A DNA stretch of 64,000 nucleotides from Mesodorylaimus sp. YZB2_4 (GCA_030248295.1 JASANH010000239.1:124001-188000); one strand, 5' to 3'; counted from the first letter of the stretch, positions 36,001-47,489 are shown. Notes: generated by a model not told the origin, from the letters alone. A program made the numbers and translations.

Positions 36001-36311
36001 GGCTTGAACTGGAACTGGAACTGGAACCGGAGCAGGGGCTGGAGCTGGAGCTGGTAGCGCTTGTTGGGCATCTGCAAAATAAAGGAAGCCAATTCAAAAC
36101 CACAGGGACCATCTCCATATCAGAAATGTAAAACAGGCCCCTTGTGCATGCACATTTAATTATGTCTCCCCCCCCCCCCCCCCCCACTGATCAAGGTGCC
36201 CAATCCAAGCTCCCATCATAGATTATGGTCAAGGGACCCTCTCCCACAACAGCCCGACTCACTGCTCACGAGCCCTTGGACAATAGCCAAAGCCAACAAG
36301 TAGATGATCAT
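33065..36311 (-). CDS. secreted protein with three Cys-rich modules and Pro-Ala-rich linkers
   Basis: Five exons on minus, all in phase: 36311-36263, 36071-35298, 35006-34933, 34877-34418, 34359-33065; 883 aa. Residues 1-16 form a signal peptide ([16 protein letters not shown]). About 17-112 are a Pro-Ala/Pro-Val repeat. Module 1 (about 113-285), module 2 (about 285-450) and module 3 (about 699-883) share one pattern: a Cys in a W- or K-rich helix, LC or MC about 45 residues on, a C-x5-7-C, AC(G/S) after a hydrophobic stretch, C-[IL]-x, QC, a C-x3-7-FYKC-like C..FFKCI/QFYKCM/QFYECN, then a C and a terminal FGC(D/E). Residues about 453-698 are a second linker of Pro-Ala-Gln-Thr repeats. I do not recognise the family firmly. 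The Cys spacing recalls the 27-kDa haemolymph glycoprotein (DUF1397) or DUF19-type extracellular domains; function unknown. Linkers may be glycosylated (Thr/Ser-Pro runs). Confidence 0.85.
35030..35260. repeat. ATCGAT-rich degenerate repeat filling an intron
   Basis: Intron 2 of the Pro-Ala-rich protein gene (35007-35297) is almost wholly made of ATCGATT/TATCGATT words, like the tract in MTA intron 5. Confidence 0.8.
35815..36065 (-). repeat. coding hexamer/18-mer repeat (Pro-Ala linker)
   Basis: On plus, GGAGCCGGAGCTGGGGCC-type repeats; on the coding (minus) strand GCTCCG/GCCCCA read as Ala-Pro. The unit length is a multiple of 3, so length changes stay in frame. The other minus-strand frames give meaningless Ser-Gly or Leu-Gln/Arg runs. 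Confidence 0.9.
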
Positions 36312-36830
36312 GGTCGACTATGATAAAAGAGAACAGCGGCCGTTAGATGCGCAGAAAAATTTCTTTTGTCCTTGGTTTTAAGAAAACGAATCTTATTTAT
36401 GCGAGAGAAATGAGTGAAATGGCAATGTCCCAGTGCGCCTGGACAACAGAGTTTGATCCCGTCAGACAAGACGAGGATTTTGAAGGACACGATTTCATCA
36501 TTGGCGCAAGGTTGAGGTCTTCAACCGACTGACACAGTTGCCTGTTATGTGCGATAGGCGGGCAGTTGGTAAGTGGCCTTCACTTGGACTCTTGAATAAT
36601 ATAAATTCAATACCCAGTGACCCATATTCTCTCAAGTACAGTAGAACGCCCTTTCTAGGTCACTGTGACGTAGCCGTCCAATGACGTCCTCTTGTTTTCG
36701 CTCGTTTCTGTCGTCGAAAGTTTCACATTTTCCAATGCCACATGTTGAACAACTAAAAGAAATACAGCACTCCACATGCTACAATTGAGATCAATATTTT
36801 TTGATGGAGCTGTAATTTGAGCATTGTTTC

Positions 36831-37004
36831 TCTGTTAGCCGTGCATTTCACATGCACCTGATTTAGCGCGAATTTACCCACAGGAAACTATGCGTGAATT
36901 GTGGGATTATACACACTTGGATAACAGTAAAAATATCTTGTCTGATCAACCTGTCTCACGATAAGCAGTGAAACCCAGTGCAAGTGAGCCGCACGGCTAA
37001 CAGG
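36831..37004. mobile_element. MITE with TCTGTTAGCCGTGC ends, long copy
   Basis: Begins TCTGTTAGCCGTGC and ends GCACGGCTAACAGGA, 174 bp, no coding capacity. The ends match the 89-bp element at 39450-39538, and both share TTTCACATRCAC just inside the left end. Confidence 0.75.
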
Positions 37005-38090
37005 ATAAACACAGTAGAAAATCATTTTCAAGCCTGGTAAACCTGTCGCAGAATGGACCTGCTGATGACTCAGTCCGTGAGGGAAATAGTTGGTCATAAT
37101 CGCTGGAAACCCACCAATATTCAAGATGCTCTCTACAATCCCTGCAGAGAGCTGTCTATACAAGCTGTACCTCTTACTTTGGTCTTGCTGCCAGTGAGAC
37201 TTTGAAGACGAGAAACAAGTCGTAGGTATAAAATGAAGTGCATTTGGAAATTCCTTAGTGCCTGTTAACTGCTCTATCTCTTTGGCGCGAAATTTGAATT
37301 TTAAAAACCACTGTATGTACATGATGACTTATATTTCTGAGATTTCCAGGTGCAAAATCGTTCATTTTGTGGACACAGAAAGATTCCAAGGAGCATATCC
37401 AAGCCATACCCAAGTTTTTCTCATCATGCCTCTGACGGATTGCAAATGAGAAAACACTCTCTTCGTGGCAGTTTTTTTGAAATTCTTGTTTTCATAAATC
37501 CCACCAAACAATACTGCGTTGATAAAATGTTCTTTTCTCACTCTCTCATTTTTGATGAACCAAATAAGGTCATTACGAGGCCTCGACCTACATCTAGCGG
37601 CAAGATATCCTGAACGGGAAAAATGGCGGGAAATCTGAATCGTCACTTGTGGCAGTCTACGAGAAAACATGGAAATCAGGCGTATTCTGGCATCTGATGC
37701 TCTACTTTCACTGTGACGGATCAAGGGCGAGCACATACAGTATGCATAAACAGAATACAGTGGATTCACATTTCTTCAATGTGTGCATAGTGAGAAATAT
37801 GCACATGTCATTTGCATACTTCTCACTAAGCACACACAGTCTTGCCAAACCTTGCACCTGTCTTGACATTGCAATCTCCTGTGGCACCTGTTGCAACAAT
37901 CACACGTGCCTTCAATGACCAATGGCCATCTTTGTGCGCAGGTGCTCAATTCTCAAAGGCAGGCATACGCAAACATCAGCGATGCAACTGGAAATTTTGC
38001 TGCACTACATAAGACGCCAGTTATTGCTTTGGACGGAGCTTTAGAGATCTTGCAAGGTGGATTACCAACATCTTAGCTCGAACATTCAGG
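37005..38090. other. intergenic, upstream of the 246-aa secreted protein gene
   Basis: No gene recognised. Contains GGCGCGAAATTTGAATTTTA (37284) and GGCGGGAAATCTGAAT (37625), members of the dispersed GGCGGGAAAT motif. Confidence 0.45.
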
Positions 38091-39701
38091 ATGAAAATGA
38101 TGCTTGTTACATTTTCTATATTTTTCTGCATCACCAACGGGATTTTTGCAAAAAATGAGGTGTGTGGACTTGTTTAAGGTTAAAGTGAGCGATATTTTCT
38201 GAGAGTTTCTAGGAAGATAAGGCAAAAACGCTGCAATGCGACGATCTTCAAAAATGCCTGAGCAATGGATCAAGAGCGTGTTGGAAAAAGTAAGCTTTTG
38301 ATCATGTGCTTTTCAAGTTGCATTTCCGCCTGTTTTCAGATTCTACGATGATGGTCGCAAAAAAGACGACCTTATTGGCGATGTTCTGAAAGTGTGTCCA
38401 GAACGGGATTTTATGGGTTTTGTTGATGAGGCTGAAGCCGAAATGTGGCCGGAATTTTTGCAGTTGGATAAAAATTTAACAGAATGCATGTCTGATTCTG
38501 GACACAAAGTTTATGTGGACTTGTAAGTAACCAACGATTTTGAGTCAAGCTCTTGGAAGCAAGACTTTTTCAAGGTATTGAGTTAGCCGTGTAATTTTAT
38601 AACTGACATGACTAACTTATTTTTTTTCAGCCTGTGTGCGCTCTCTGCATTCAGATTTCTTTTGAAAAATTCTAACTTATATTTTCTTCTAATTTAGATT
38701 AGGAAAAGTTTCATATTTTTAATGCGCTTCCTTATTTTAGTTGCAGCAACATGCGCAGTTCAGGTTTCCCAGATCAGATGGAAAAAGCGATTGTAGAAGC
38801 TGAAAAAGCTCAACAAAAATCAACGAGTGCGCGCAATAAACGAGACACACGACAACGGCCCTCTGGTGACCAAGGATACAAGTGCTGGGTGACAGCAATG
38901 GCAAACTGCGCTGATGAGTAAATATTCTTGGTATTTTGCAACAAGTTCTGATTTTATATTTAATCTTGTTTAGATACAAGCTACCAAGCGAAGAAATCAA
39001 TAAGGCAATGGAGAAATGCGAAAAAAGCCTGAATGCAGTTCAAAACGAAGAGAGAGTCGGCTTTGAAGTTGGAAAACGTGTCATGTTGAAAATAGTGGCC
39101 AAGTGAGAAACATTTATCAGCTATTTTTTAAGTTTTCTATACTTTTTTCTCATCACATACCTTCACAAAATGTCGACACAGGGCGCATTGTTGAGGGTTG
39201 AAAAATATGCTTGAAATGAGCGACAAAAGTTTATCCTGGAATAAGCACCTGCTCAATTTTGCAAGAGAATGCTGCCTACTAGGATAACGCGGGAATTTCA
39301 AATTTTTGGAATATAGGTCAAGGTCTTGAGTGGATTTTTATAAGCACACATTTCAAGCTAGCGCAAGGGTTCTGAGAGCCTATGAAAAGTCTCTTTTGTC
39401 CTCTGGAATACAGGGCCTGAATTTAAAAGAAAGCTACACGTATTTAAGGTTTTTCTGTTAGCCGTGCAGATTTCACATACACTGTATGCTAAGCCGCTTT
39501 TTTGCCCTCCTTGCTGGAATGCACGGCTAACAGAAAAACACCATTAGCATGCATGGGATCACTTTTCATCTGACAGTGCCAAAATTTGGTTCTAGGATCA
39601 AAGAAGTATTTGACAAAGAGGATGGCAGTGGTGGCAAGGAATCTTCAAGTGGTGGCAACAGTACAAAAACAGAAACCAGACCTAAAACTTTTGTCGTGTA
39701 A
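38091..39701 (+). CDS. secreted Cys-rich protein, 246 aa, unknown family
   Basis: Six exons: 38091-38159, 38213-38289, 38340-38522, 38741-38917, 38974-39102, 39596-39701. Every junction is GT-AG and in phase; exons 3-6 follow phase-2 introns throughout. The N-terminus is a signal peptide (MLVTFSIFFCITNGIFA). The mature part has eight to ten cysteines in two halves: CDDLQKCLSNGSRACWKK, VCPERDFMGFVDE, TECM and CSNM in the first; YKCWVTAMANCADEY and MEKCEKS in the second. Between the halves lies ARNKRDTRQR, a dibasic KR site that a proprotein convertase could cut. The tail is Gly/Ser/Lys-rich and unstructured. I do not recognise the family; helical Cys-rich extracellular domains of the DUF19 kind are the closest in style. 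A stray copy of exon 3 lies at 55075-55162. AATAAA at 39753 supports the 3' end. Confidence 0.8.
39450..39538. mobile_element. 89-bp MITE in intron 5 of the 246-aa secreted protein gene
   Basis: Perfect 19-bp inverted ends, TTTTTCTGTTAGCCGTGCA at 39450-39468 and its complement at 39520-39538, around a 51-bp centre. The whole can fold as one hairpin. Same family as 36831-37004. Confidence 0.8.
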
Positions 39702-39752
39702 TGGTTAGGACGAGAATAGTGTGCGTTTTATTGTTGTTTGCCTGCTTAATCG

Positions 39753-39758
39753 AATAAA
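39753..39758 (+). terminator. polyadenylation signal of the 246-aa secreted protein gene
   Basis: AATAAA 52 nt downstream of the stop codon at 39699-39701. Confidence 0.6.
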
Positions 39759-40344
39759 TGTGCTGCCAGTGCACGAAGATATCAGCAGGCACGTGCCTGC
39801 TTACCGTTAGACCAGCCAACCAAACGCACAATGCTGAAGGACGATTTTCGCCGGCTAATAACTCGAGACTGGTTTGTCGAAAATGTTTGATTTTTCGCAC
39901 ATGATTCAGAATCGGTCGAGTCTACAATAATGCTAATTTTTATCAAAATCCATCCAGCCATGGTTGAGTTCCAGAACATGCGATTTCTTGTTCAGGGGGG
40001 GGGGGAGAAGACGGGGAGGAGGAGGAGACAACATGTGCCTTAATCAACAACCGGAGGTCGCACAGTTGTAAATGTTAGTTTTTGTGAAAGCTCAACCTTT
40101 TGACTTTGCCTTTTGTCAGCCATTTTTTTGAAGCTCCAATTTCTGAAAAGTTATTCCTAAAAATAGTCACTGTTTCGGCAGATCTGACTTATCTTGCAAA
40201 GCTCGCGGAAAACCAACTTTTTGGTTCAGTCATTCTCTCTCAGATAAGTATTTTTGTTGTTTTTCCTGCTGCCTGTATATCCAAGTACATATTCGAAAAA
40301 TTTGCGCATTTCATCAGCAGGCACGGAAGAGCGGTAGGGGTTTC

Positions 40345-41285
40345 TGACAGGGTCGTGGCCTAACGCAGGGGCGTACGCAGGATTTGGGGGTCGTGGGGTG
40401 CCAACGAAAAATTTGCATAAACATGCTAATTTAGTGCATCCCTTAAAGTCCAGTTGATGGATGTGGCTACATGGAAAATGGAGTCCAGTTTGGTAGTTCG
40501 AAATGAGCGCCAAAGGCGCGATCCGAGGGCGCGAAGCGACCGAGAGAGGGTGGGGTGCGGGGCGGGGCACAACCCCCCGCCGGAGGCGAAATTTTCAAAA
40601 TAAATGGCTTCTCGCAGACACAATTTTTTATGTTTTTTTGAAAAAATTTGCGGGAAATAATCTGCTTCAGGTCAAGAAATCACTGCCCTTAACCTTGCCA
40701 AAAACTCGGGCCACCTCCCTGTCAAAAAGCTGAAGGCTTCTGCGTGGATTGTGACCTTCCAAAATCCGCGCCCAATTTTTCTGATCGTACAGAAGCAATG
40801 AGTGTCATCTATCATATCATCATACTGTACTAACGATATACAAGAAAAAACCTTTAATCTTATCAACTAGGCGCCCACTCTGGCCACTTCTCTGGTTTGG
40901 AAGAGGACCGTTTGCCGCAATGCCACCCGCTGTGCTCGCAAATGGGTTCATCTCCGCCCCGCCGGAGGCGAAAAATTTCAATCTTACACTGCGGAAAAAC
41001 AAAAATGTATAAGTGGACATGCAACCAAACGCATGGCCGGGATTGCACGAAATTTGTAAAGCTACCTTTGCCTTACTTTTCAGGGTCGTAGGGGGCCCGA
41101 GCCCCCAAGCACCCCCTGCGTACGCGCCTGTAACGGGTGAAGGCGTCTGTGTCTCACGCTCGGTGCGCACTTGCTGGGAAGGGTTCGACTCCTGCCTCGG
41201 TACAAAATGATTGTCAAACATGTCTTCCTTAGCCCTCGAGAGCCCTGCACATTGCTTGGCTAGGGATAAAGTATGACATGACATC
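40345..41285 (+). mobile_element. tRNA-derived SINE (family 1) split by a DNA transposon
   Basis: The 5' end CAGGGTCGTGGCCTAACG (40348-40365) and the remainder GGTGAAGGCGTCTGTGTCTC...GGTTCGACTCC...GATTGTCAAACATG...TTGGCTAGGGATAAAGTATGACATGACAT (41136-41285) are the two halves of one SINE, separated by the 765-bp element. The tail shows the (ATGAC)n ending also seen at 52252-52272. Confidence 0.85.
40366..41130. mobile_element. non-autonomous DNA transposon with CAGGGGCGTACGCAGG ends
   Basis: The left end CAGGGGCGTACGCAGG and right end CCTGCGTACGCGCCTG are inverted, with subterminal GGGGGTCGTGGGGTGC against GCCCCCAAGCACCCCC. Flanks carry a 5-bp direct repeat TAACG (40361-40365, 41131-41135), and removing element plus one repeat rebuilds a SINE. 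The terminal word is like that of some hAT elements, but those make 8-bp duplications, so the superfamily is unsettled. Two CGCCGGAGGCGAAA hairpin words lie inside (about 40581 and 40960). No transposase frame. Confidence 0.85.
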
Positions 41286-41289
41286 TCTA

Positions 41290-42369
41290 GGCGGTCTTTA
41301 CGAGTAATCTCATGGGCGGAGGGTCACGTTCCGTTATATACTTCTGTTTCTCTTAGGTTTGGAAGAAGGCGTTTAGTAGTCAAGTCACCCAATTCTCTCA
41401 GTTTATCTATGAAGGGACATGCGTTTTTTTGGGCAAAACTATAGCTAAGAAGAAAAAAAACGAAAAACGGTTTTATTATTTCCAAAAAAGTCTGTTACAA
41501 CAGACTCGAAACTTTTGGACCAGCCAATACACACAGTTGAACCAGGGCTTAGGATGGCTAGTCTACTCGGCCACTGCTAAGCGCAACCACGGTCCAGGAC
41601 GATTGTCTGAGCAGAAGCTGCTTTTTCTGCATGAATATCAACAAGACGTCCATGCAGGGAGGACTATGCAATCCTGTGCTCATGGTCCACATAGTAAGCT
41701 GAATCATTTTGAACCAGCAGATGACCTGAGGTCAGCATTTGTGTCCAGTATCAAAGGGATATATAGAAGATCTTGGCAGCTGGCTGTTTTTCGGAAATGG
41801 TGAATTTTGACCAGGAAAAGCATTTGAAAGCTCTTTTCAAGGGCATGATTTCTTAAAAAATCTGTTATCAGTCAACGAAAAGGTTAGCCCAGCCACCCTA
41901 CTCTAACCAAAAACCAAACCTGAACCTATTAGCATGCTGGCTCCACAGAAGCTGAACTTACTGTTCTAGTATCATTGGGTAGCTGCTACACATGTACAGT
42001 ACTCATGCTGTCACGACATGCAAGCTACTGCGGCAAGTCCTGACTGTTTCCCATGTAAGTTCAAGGTAACAGAAGACAATCGTATTCCAAAATTACAAAA
42101 ACTACTAGCCCTTGGTTAGATCTCTCAGTAACCCACTTTTCAATTCGTTTCATGACAACATTAATGTGATATAGACTGAGTCAGGGGCAAGTTGTGGGGC
42201 AGCGACTTTTCCGCTTTTCCGCAAACCGTTTCAGGAAAAGACGACGTTGAAAATGAGAAATAAATCACATCTATCTTCCGTGTTTTTTTTGTTTTTCGTG
42301 CTCCATAGGAAGAGCACGAAATGGTGAAGATAGATTTGCCATGTGATTCTGGTAAGGTTTTTTTCGGCA
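41290..42369. other. intergenic, no gene recognised
   Basis: A frame at 41429-41803 has no ATG at its start and no recognisable domain; I do not call it a gene. Near 42165-42365 two segments around GTGCTCCATAGGAAGAGCAC form a weak hairpin. Confidence 0.4.
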
Positions 42370-43080
42370 TCAGCCAGGCAAGACTGTGGGATTATCTGGT
42401 AGGTCTGTCTTATCGTACATGTGCTACCCTTACCCGCCTTTGTGGTACAGAAGTGGAATCCTAACTAGGGTGAGCCACGTACTGTAAGGGCCCATCTGTC
42501 AGTAAAGAGGATTGATAATTGCTTCAAATACAAAATGCATTCTAATGGCCAAGCGAGATGTGCGAGATTTCTCAAAAGTGCATTCTACAAGGGCATATAT
42601 TAGGATGCTACATGCAGATAAGAGCGAAAGGTTTGCTTTAAACGGAAAAATGAATCCTTCCATTGAAATTTGTATTACTCGTCGCCCTTCTGGCGGTAAA
42701 GGCTCAAGTTGTTTAGTTTTTAAACTGCCATGTTTTCTATTTATAGACCTTTCTGAAAAGTACACAGTCAATTCTTGTGCACGACGAAAATCAAGAAGTC
42801 GTTCTTTCTTGGCAATAAGAGCCCAAATCCAAAAAGGAGCCTCATAGGTCCCTCCAATGACATTTATGACCCCTGGAACCAAAGATGTTGCGATCCAATG
42901 CCATGTTTCGATTTAGGGAACCATGAAACTTCCGCACAGCACTTGTATACTGTCCTGCCAATGAGAGTCAACAACTAAGACCGCATTCACATAGCTTTGT
43001 CTTCATACTGTACCAAACTTTACATCTGATGTGTTTTGACGCAGCTGGAACACTGTTTCAAATGTCTAACGCACATGGCA
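42370..43080 (-). repeat. unknown dispersed repeat, copy A (inverted)
   Basis: On minus this carries the family core: TTTTTGGATTTGGGCTCTTATTGCC, a TTCTTGATTTTCGTC block, CTTTTCAGAAAGGTCTATAA, CATGGCAG, GAGCCTTTACCGCCAGAAGG, GGAAGGATTCATTTTTCCG, and a 3' part CACAAAGGCGGGTAAGGGTAGC. It holds the longest open frame of the family, 127 codons (42882-42499, including EPLPPEGRRVIQISMEGFIF). The other copies break this frame. Confidence 0.75.
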
Positions 43081-43849
43081 TAAATGTTCAGGGTTATGAA
43101 TTCACGACTTAGCTTGTCGCACCAGTGTGCTGGTAGCACTAGTGTGGGCCAGCCGTCTGTCCTGTCTTACGATTAGTTAGCCGGGTTAAGGCAAGGGCTT
43201 GACTGGACGGCGGCCGAGCGTAGCGGACCAATCGTCAGTGCCAGTCTTGTGCACTCTCGTTTTTTAGACTCATCGCTTGGTGCGTGAAAATAACGCAACA
43301 TTCGCAAGCCCCAACCACACTAGAGAGTACGAGTACCACCGTCCTAAAAAAACAATCTACACCGTTCTCTTGCCTGACATCACAAGTCATTTGCACACAA
43401 CTCATGTGTGCTAATAGCTTCAGCATGGCAGAAATTGCTGGATGCAGCTTTTTTATTCTTATTATTAAGCAGGTCTTTTTTTGTGTGAACCGCGTTCACG
43501 TTAATGATGCAAAAATGTTTGCCAGAGGAGCTTTTATTTTACTAGAAATGTTAGTTTTATGGAGGCTGCACTGAAAGTAATATTAGCGCTCATAACTGTG
43601 AGCCAGACTTATCCACATTGGGTATATTTGTGAAAAAACAGAGTGGAATCTCTACTACTAACAACGTGATGTGGCAACACTGCACAGCGTTGTACTGTAC
43701 AGCGTTCTCTTGCCTAACGTCAAAACCCAATTTGAATAAAACATATGTGCTTACAGTAATGCCAGTCAGAAATTTACGAAGTTTTTTCTTTAAGGAGAGG
43801 GTCTATTTTATGAAACGTATTGACATTACAATGTTTCCCGTCTGTTTTT

Positions 43850-45070
43850 TTTTACGTTTTATGTCAAGTTTAGCAGGAAAAAGCTAAATCCAGCAATACC
43901 TGCTAGTTCGAAGCTTTAAGCACAAAATGTGTCATATTCAAATGATTTTCATGGCAGGCGACAGAGCGCTCTATGTTATGTGTAGCGCAGTGCAGATGCT
44001 ATAACAGTTGGTACATAGCAAAGTAGACCGTATTGGTTAGTTCAGTGAGCACTGTATATTTCTACAGCATGAGTAACTTGTCAAAGGGTACCGACTTATC
44101 AGAGTATTAATCATACTGTGTATGTCATGGAAAAACGCCTGAAAATTACTACATGAGGATAGCATGAGTCATGCGACGGAAACACTCTCTAGTGCTCCCT
44201 AACACACCAGCGGGCCAAGCTCAAACGTGCAATTTTATTAGACTGAGCATGCACTGGTGGAAACTTAGAATTTTTAAGACACTTTTGGCTGCGTTGAAAA
44301 TAACACAAGATTTGGAGTTATTCAGACCATGCTGTGTGAACGCAACTTCAGCTGGCGACTCTTATCGGCCATGGCGGTACGGCCCAGGACATGGCGAACG
44401 AGCGCATCTTTTCTGCTGGTGGCGATAAATATCATTGAGTGGAGCTGCCACACCCCTTTTTGGATTTGGGCTTTCGTTGCCAACGAGACCGATTTCTTGA
44501 TTCCCGTCATGTACACGAACCGACTGCGTACTCTTCAGAAAGGTCTATAACTAAGAACCATAGCAGGTACAATCGTTTGAAAAAAAACGAGCCTTTACCA
44601 CCAGAAGGACAACGAGTAGTACAAGTTTAATGGAAGACTTCATTTTTCCCGTTTGAACCAAACTTCTCACCGCTTGCCTGAATGTAGTCCTATTATACCA
44701 TTTTTAGCAAATGCACGGTTGACAAATCTCGATCTAATCAAGTCACTGCACGACAATTTTTAGCTGTGCCATTAGAATGAATTCCGTATTGAAACAATCA
44801 TAACCAATTCTTACATGTGATGTCTGCTTGGTACAGGGGGCCATACTATATGTTTGTTGCATCCTAGTCGTGAAGCAGAGCGATTCTTCCTGTCACAACA
44901 GCGAGTAGGGGGTTTATTTTTCAAACCAACATAGCAGAAGTTAGCATAGTCTGAGAGCAACCCTTGTTAGACCAATATTTTGCACCATAAGTGAATACGG
45001 TTCACACGAGTAGACCGTTGCTAAGAATTAAAAGGCTGAATACAGGAATTTCCGCCATGATGAACGCTGT
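43850..45070 (+). repeat. unknown dispersed repeat, copy B
   Basis: Longest form of the unit. 5' to 3': GCTAAATCCAGCAATACCTGC; GCGCAGTGCAGATG; CATAGCAAAGTA; AGGGTACCGACTTATCAGAG; GCTCAAACGTGC; TCGGCCATGG; GCGATAAATATCATTGAGTG; CCACACCCCTTTTTGG; CAGAAAGGTCTATAA; AACCATAGCAGGTACAATCG; TTTACCACCAGAAGGACAAC; then CTTCCTGTCACAA and TTTGCACCATAAGTGAATACGG, which starts the next unit. Confidence 0.8.
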
Positions 45071-45429
45071 GCATTTTGCACCGAACCCATAACAGCAAAA
45101 TCTCATGCCTCCAACCATGCAAGCAATGCAGCAAATGCTTCTATGCATTATGACTCGGCATGCAATGTATTCTCCACGCTATACCTAACGCAAGCGTATA
45201 TCAGGGCTTAGGAATAGAGAAGCGCGTGGAGAGGGGAAATTTTTCGCACGGTTTTTTGGTGGCAGTTTTGTGTTCTCTATTCCTAAGCACCTAGGGGTTG
45301 GTCCATTTCATGGACCTTTTTTAGTGGGGTCTTGCAGAGTCATTCTTGTCGTACACTGAGGTCTTGTCTCGCAATGTACGCAGATGCCACCATCGCAGAT
45401 CCGCAATACAATATCTCCACATTACGATC

Positions 45430-46740
45430 ATTGCCATGCACCCATCTGTGAATATGTAATACGTGCATAGGTACATATATGGCGTGTAAAGGGGACAGTT
45501 TGTCACTATGAATCGTGTGAATAAGGAGGAACTGTTCGATGCTCCAAACACTTTTGCGACTACCCAGGCGTGAAATTTTGTGAGACTAAATATTAAACTT
45601 ACTTATGATATACATGTGTAGCGTAAGTGCAGATGTTAAAACAGTAGCTACATAGCAAAGTACACCGAACTGGTTAGTTCAGTGAGCATTGTACAGTATA
45701 TTTCTACTGCAAATGTCAAAGGGTACCGACTTATCAGAGCAATAATCATAATTTCTATGTCAAGGAAAGGACGCTTTTATTTGGTATAGCATGAGTCATG
45801 CCTCGTAGGCACTCCCAGTGCTACCTAACACACCAGTGGGACTAGCTCAAACGTGCGATTTTATAAGACTGAACATGCACTGACTGAAACTTGAACTTTA
45901 AAAAAGGCTTTTGCCTTCGTCAAAAATAACAGCAGATGTGAATTTATTCAGTCCGTGCTGTTTGAACGCAACTTCAGCTGACGACTTTTATCGGCCATGG
46001 CGCCACGGCGGACGACATGGCGAAACAGTGCATCTTTTCTGCGAGTGGCGATAAATATCATTGAGTGGAGCCGCCACACCCCTTTTTGGATTTGGGCTTT
46101 TATTGCCAACGAGACCAATTTCTTGATTCTCGTCATGTACACGAACCGACTGCGTACTTTTCAGGAAGGTCTATAACTAAGAACCATAGCAGGTACAATC
46201 GTTTGAAAAAAAAACGAGCCTTTACCACCAGAAGGACAACGAGTAGTACAAGTTGAATGGAAGACTTCATTTTTTCCGTTTGAAACAAACTTCTCACCTC
46301 TTGCCTGAATGTAGCATCCTGATATACTTCTGCTGGCAAATCCACTTTTGAGAAATCTCAATCTATGCCATCAAGTCACTGCACGACAGCTTCTAGCTGC
46401 GCCATTAGACTATCCGTAATTGAAACAATCATCACCATGGTAGCTGTGGTAGAGGGGGCCGTACTATTTGTATGTGGGATCATAGTTGTGAAGCAGAGCG
46501 ATACTTCCAGTCACAAAAGTGAGTAGGTTTATTGGTGAAGACAGACCTGGCAGAAGATAGCATAGTCTGAGAGCAACCCTTGTTTGACCAATATTTTGCA
46601 CCATACTGAATGCGGTTCACACGAGTAGACAGTTGCTTAGACTTACGTAAAAGGCTGAATCCAGCAATATTCGCCAAATGATTTTTGATTTCAGGCAAGA
46701 GACCGCTGTGCATTTTGTGTTGCGGTGCATAATACTATAA
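45430..46740 (+). repeat. unknown dispersed repeat, copy C
   Basis: Tandem neighbour of copy B with the same block order. It is preceded by GGGGACAGTTTGTCACTATGA and GAATAAGGAGGAACT.GATGCTCCAAACAC, a leader that recurs before copy E (55260-55320). Confidence 0.8.
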
Positions 46741-47489
46741 CCACACTGCGAAGCGATGTACACCAGTGAAATCCAGGTCTCACATTGGGCTTTTTTGGCT
46801 TCAACCCATTTTTTGGGGTATGCGGGTTGGATTGGGTCGAGTTTTTAGACAGGGTGCTTCTGGGTGGGGGAGGTTGACCTTTTTTCCAGCCCAACCCAAA
46901 TATTCACCTTTCCACTTTGGGTGCCTTATTCGTGAGCATGAGCATGTGGTTGATCGGCATAGCGTTTTGAAACCACTGCGATATGATGTCCGTTGTTTCC
47001 AACTCGACAAATCCTGGTGCTAAAAAAACGTACTCAGTCTCCCAAGCTAGCTTAATTCGACATGCCAGTCTGACTGTGACGGAACTGAGAAATCGTGTGT
47101 CAGCAGACGACATTGAGCTCTAACTCGATCTCTTGTCGACTCGCAGTCAGAGATCAGGTCCGTCAGGCTTTAATTTTGAAAGTTTGATAGCTTGGTCGGT
47201 CAGAGAGCATGAAAAAACCTCTTTCTTTTTGACGAATTTAGGGGGGGGTTGAGTTTTTGGCAGGGTTAAGAGAGTGATTTCTTGCCTTGAAACAGGTATT
47301 TCCAGCAAATTTATTCATAGGTTGGTGAGAAATTATGTCTGCGAGAGGCCAATTTTGCAGAAATTAGCTTGCAGCTCGAAAAAGAATTGGTCGTTTAGAT
47401 GTGAGTAGGATTATTTTCAGGTCTCATGTTGTTTATGAAGGAGTCCAAGAACCGAATTTGGATGTGCAGTCAGATTTGCTACAATGTTC

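Noticed and set aside
36165..36186. C homopolymer and other G/C runs (9860, 23092, 23348, 39996) as functional quadruplexes
   Set aside because: Plain homopolymers in non-coding DNA, prone to sequencing error; nothing else supports function.
41429..41803. 124-codon frame as a gene
   Set aside because: No ATG at the start, Lys-rich low-complexity beginning, no recognisable domain or splice structure.
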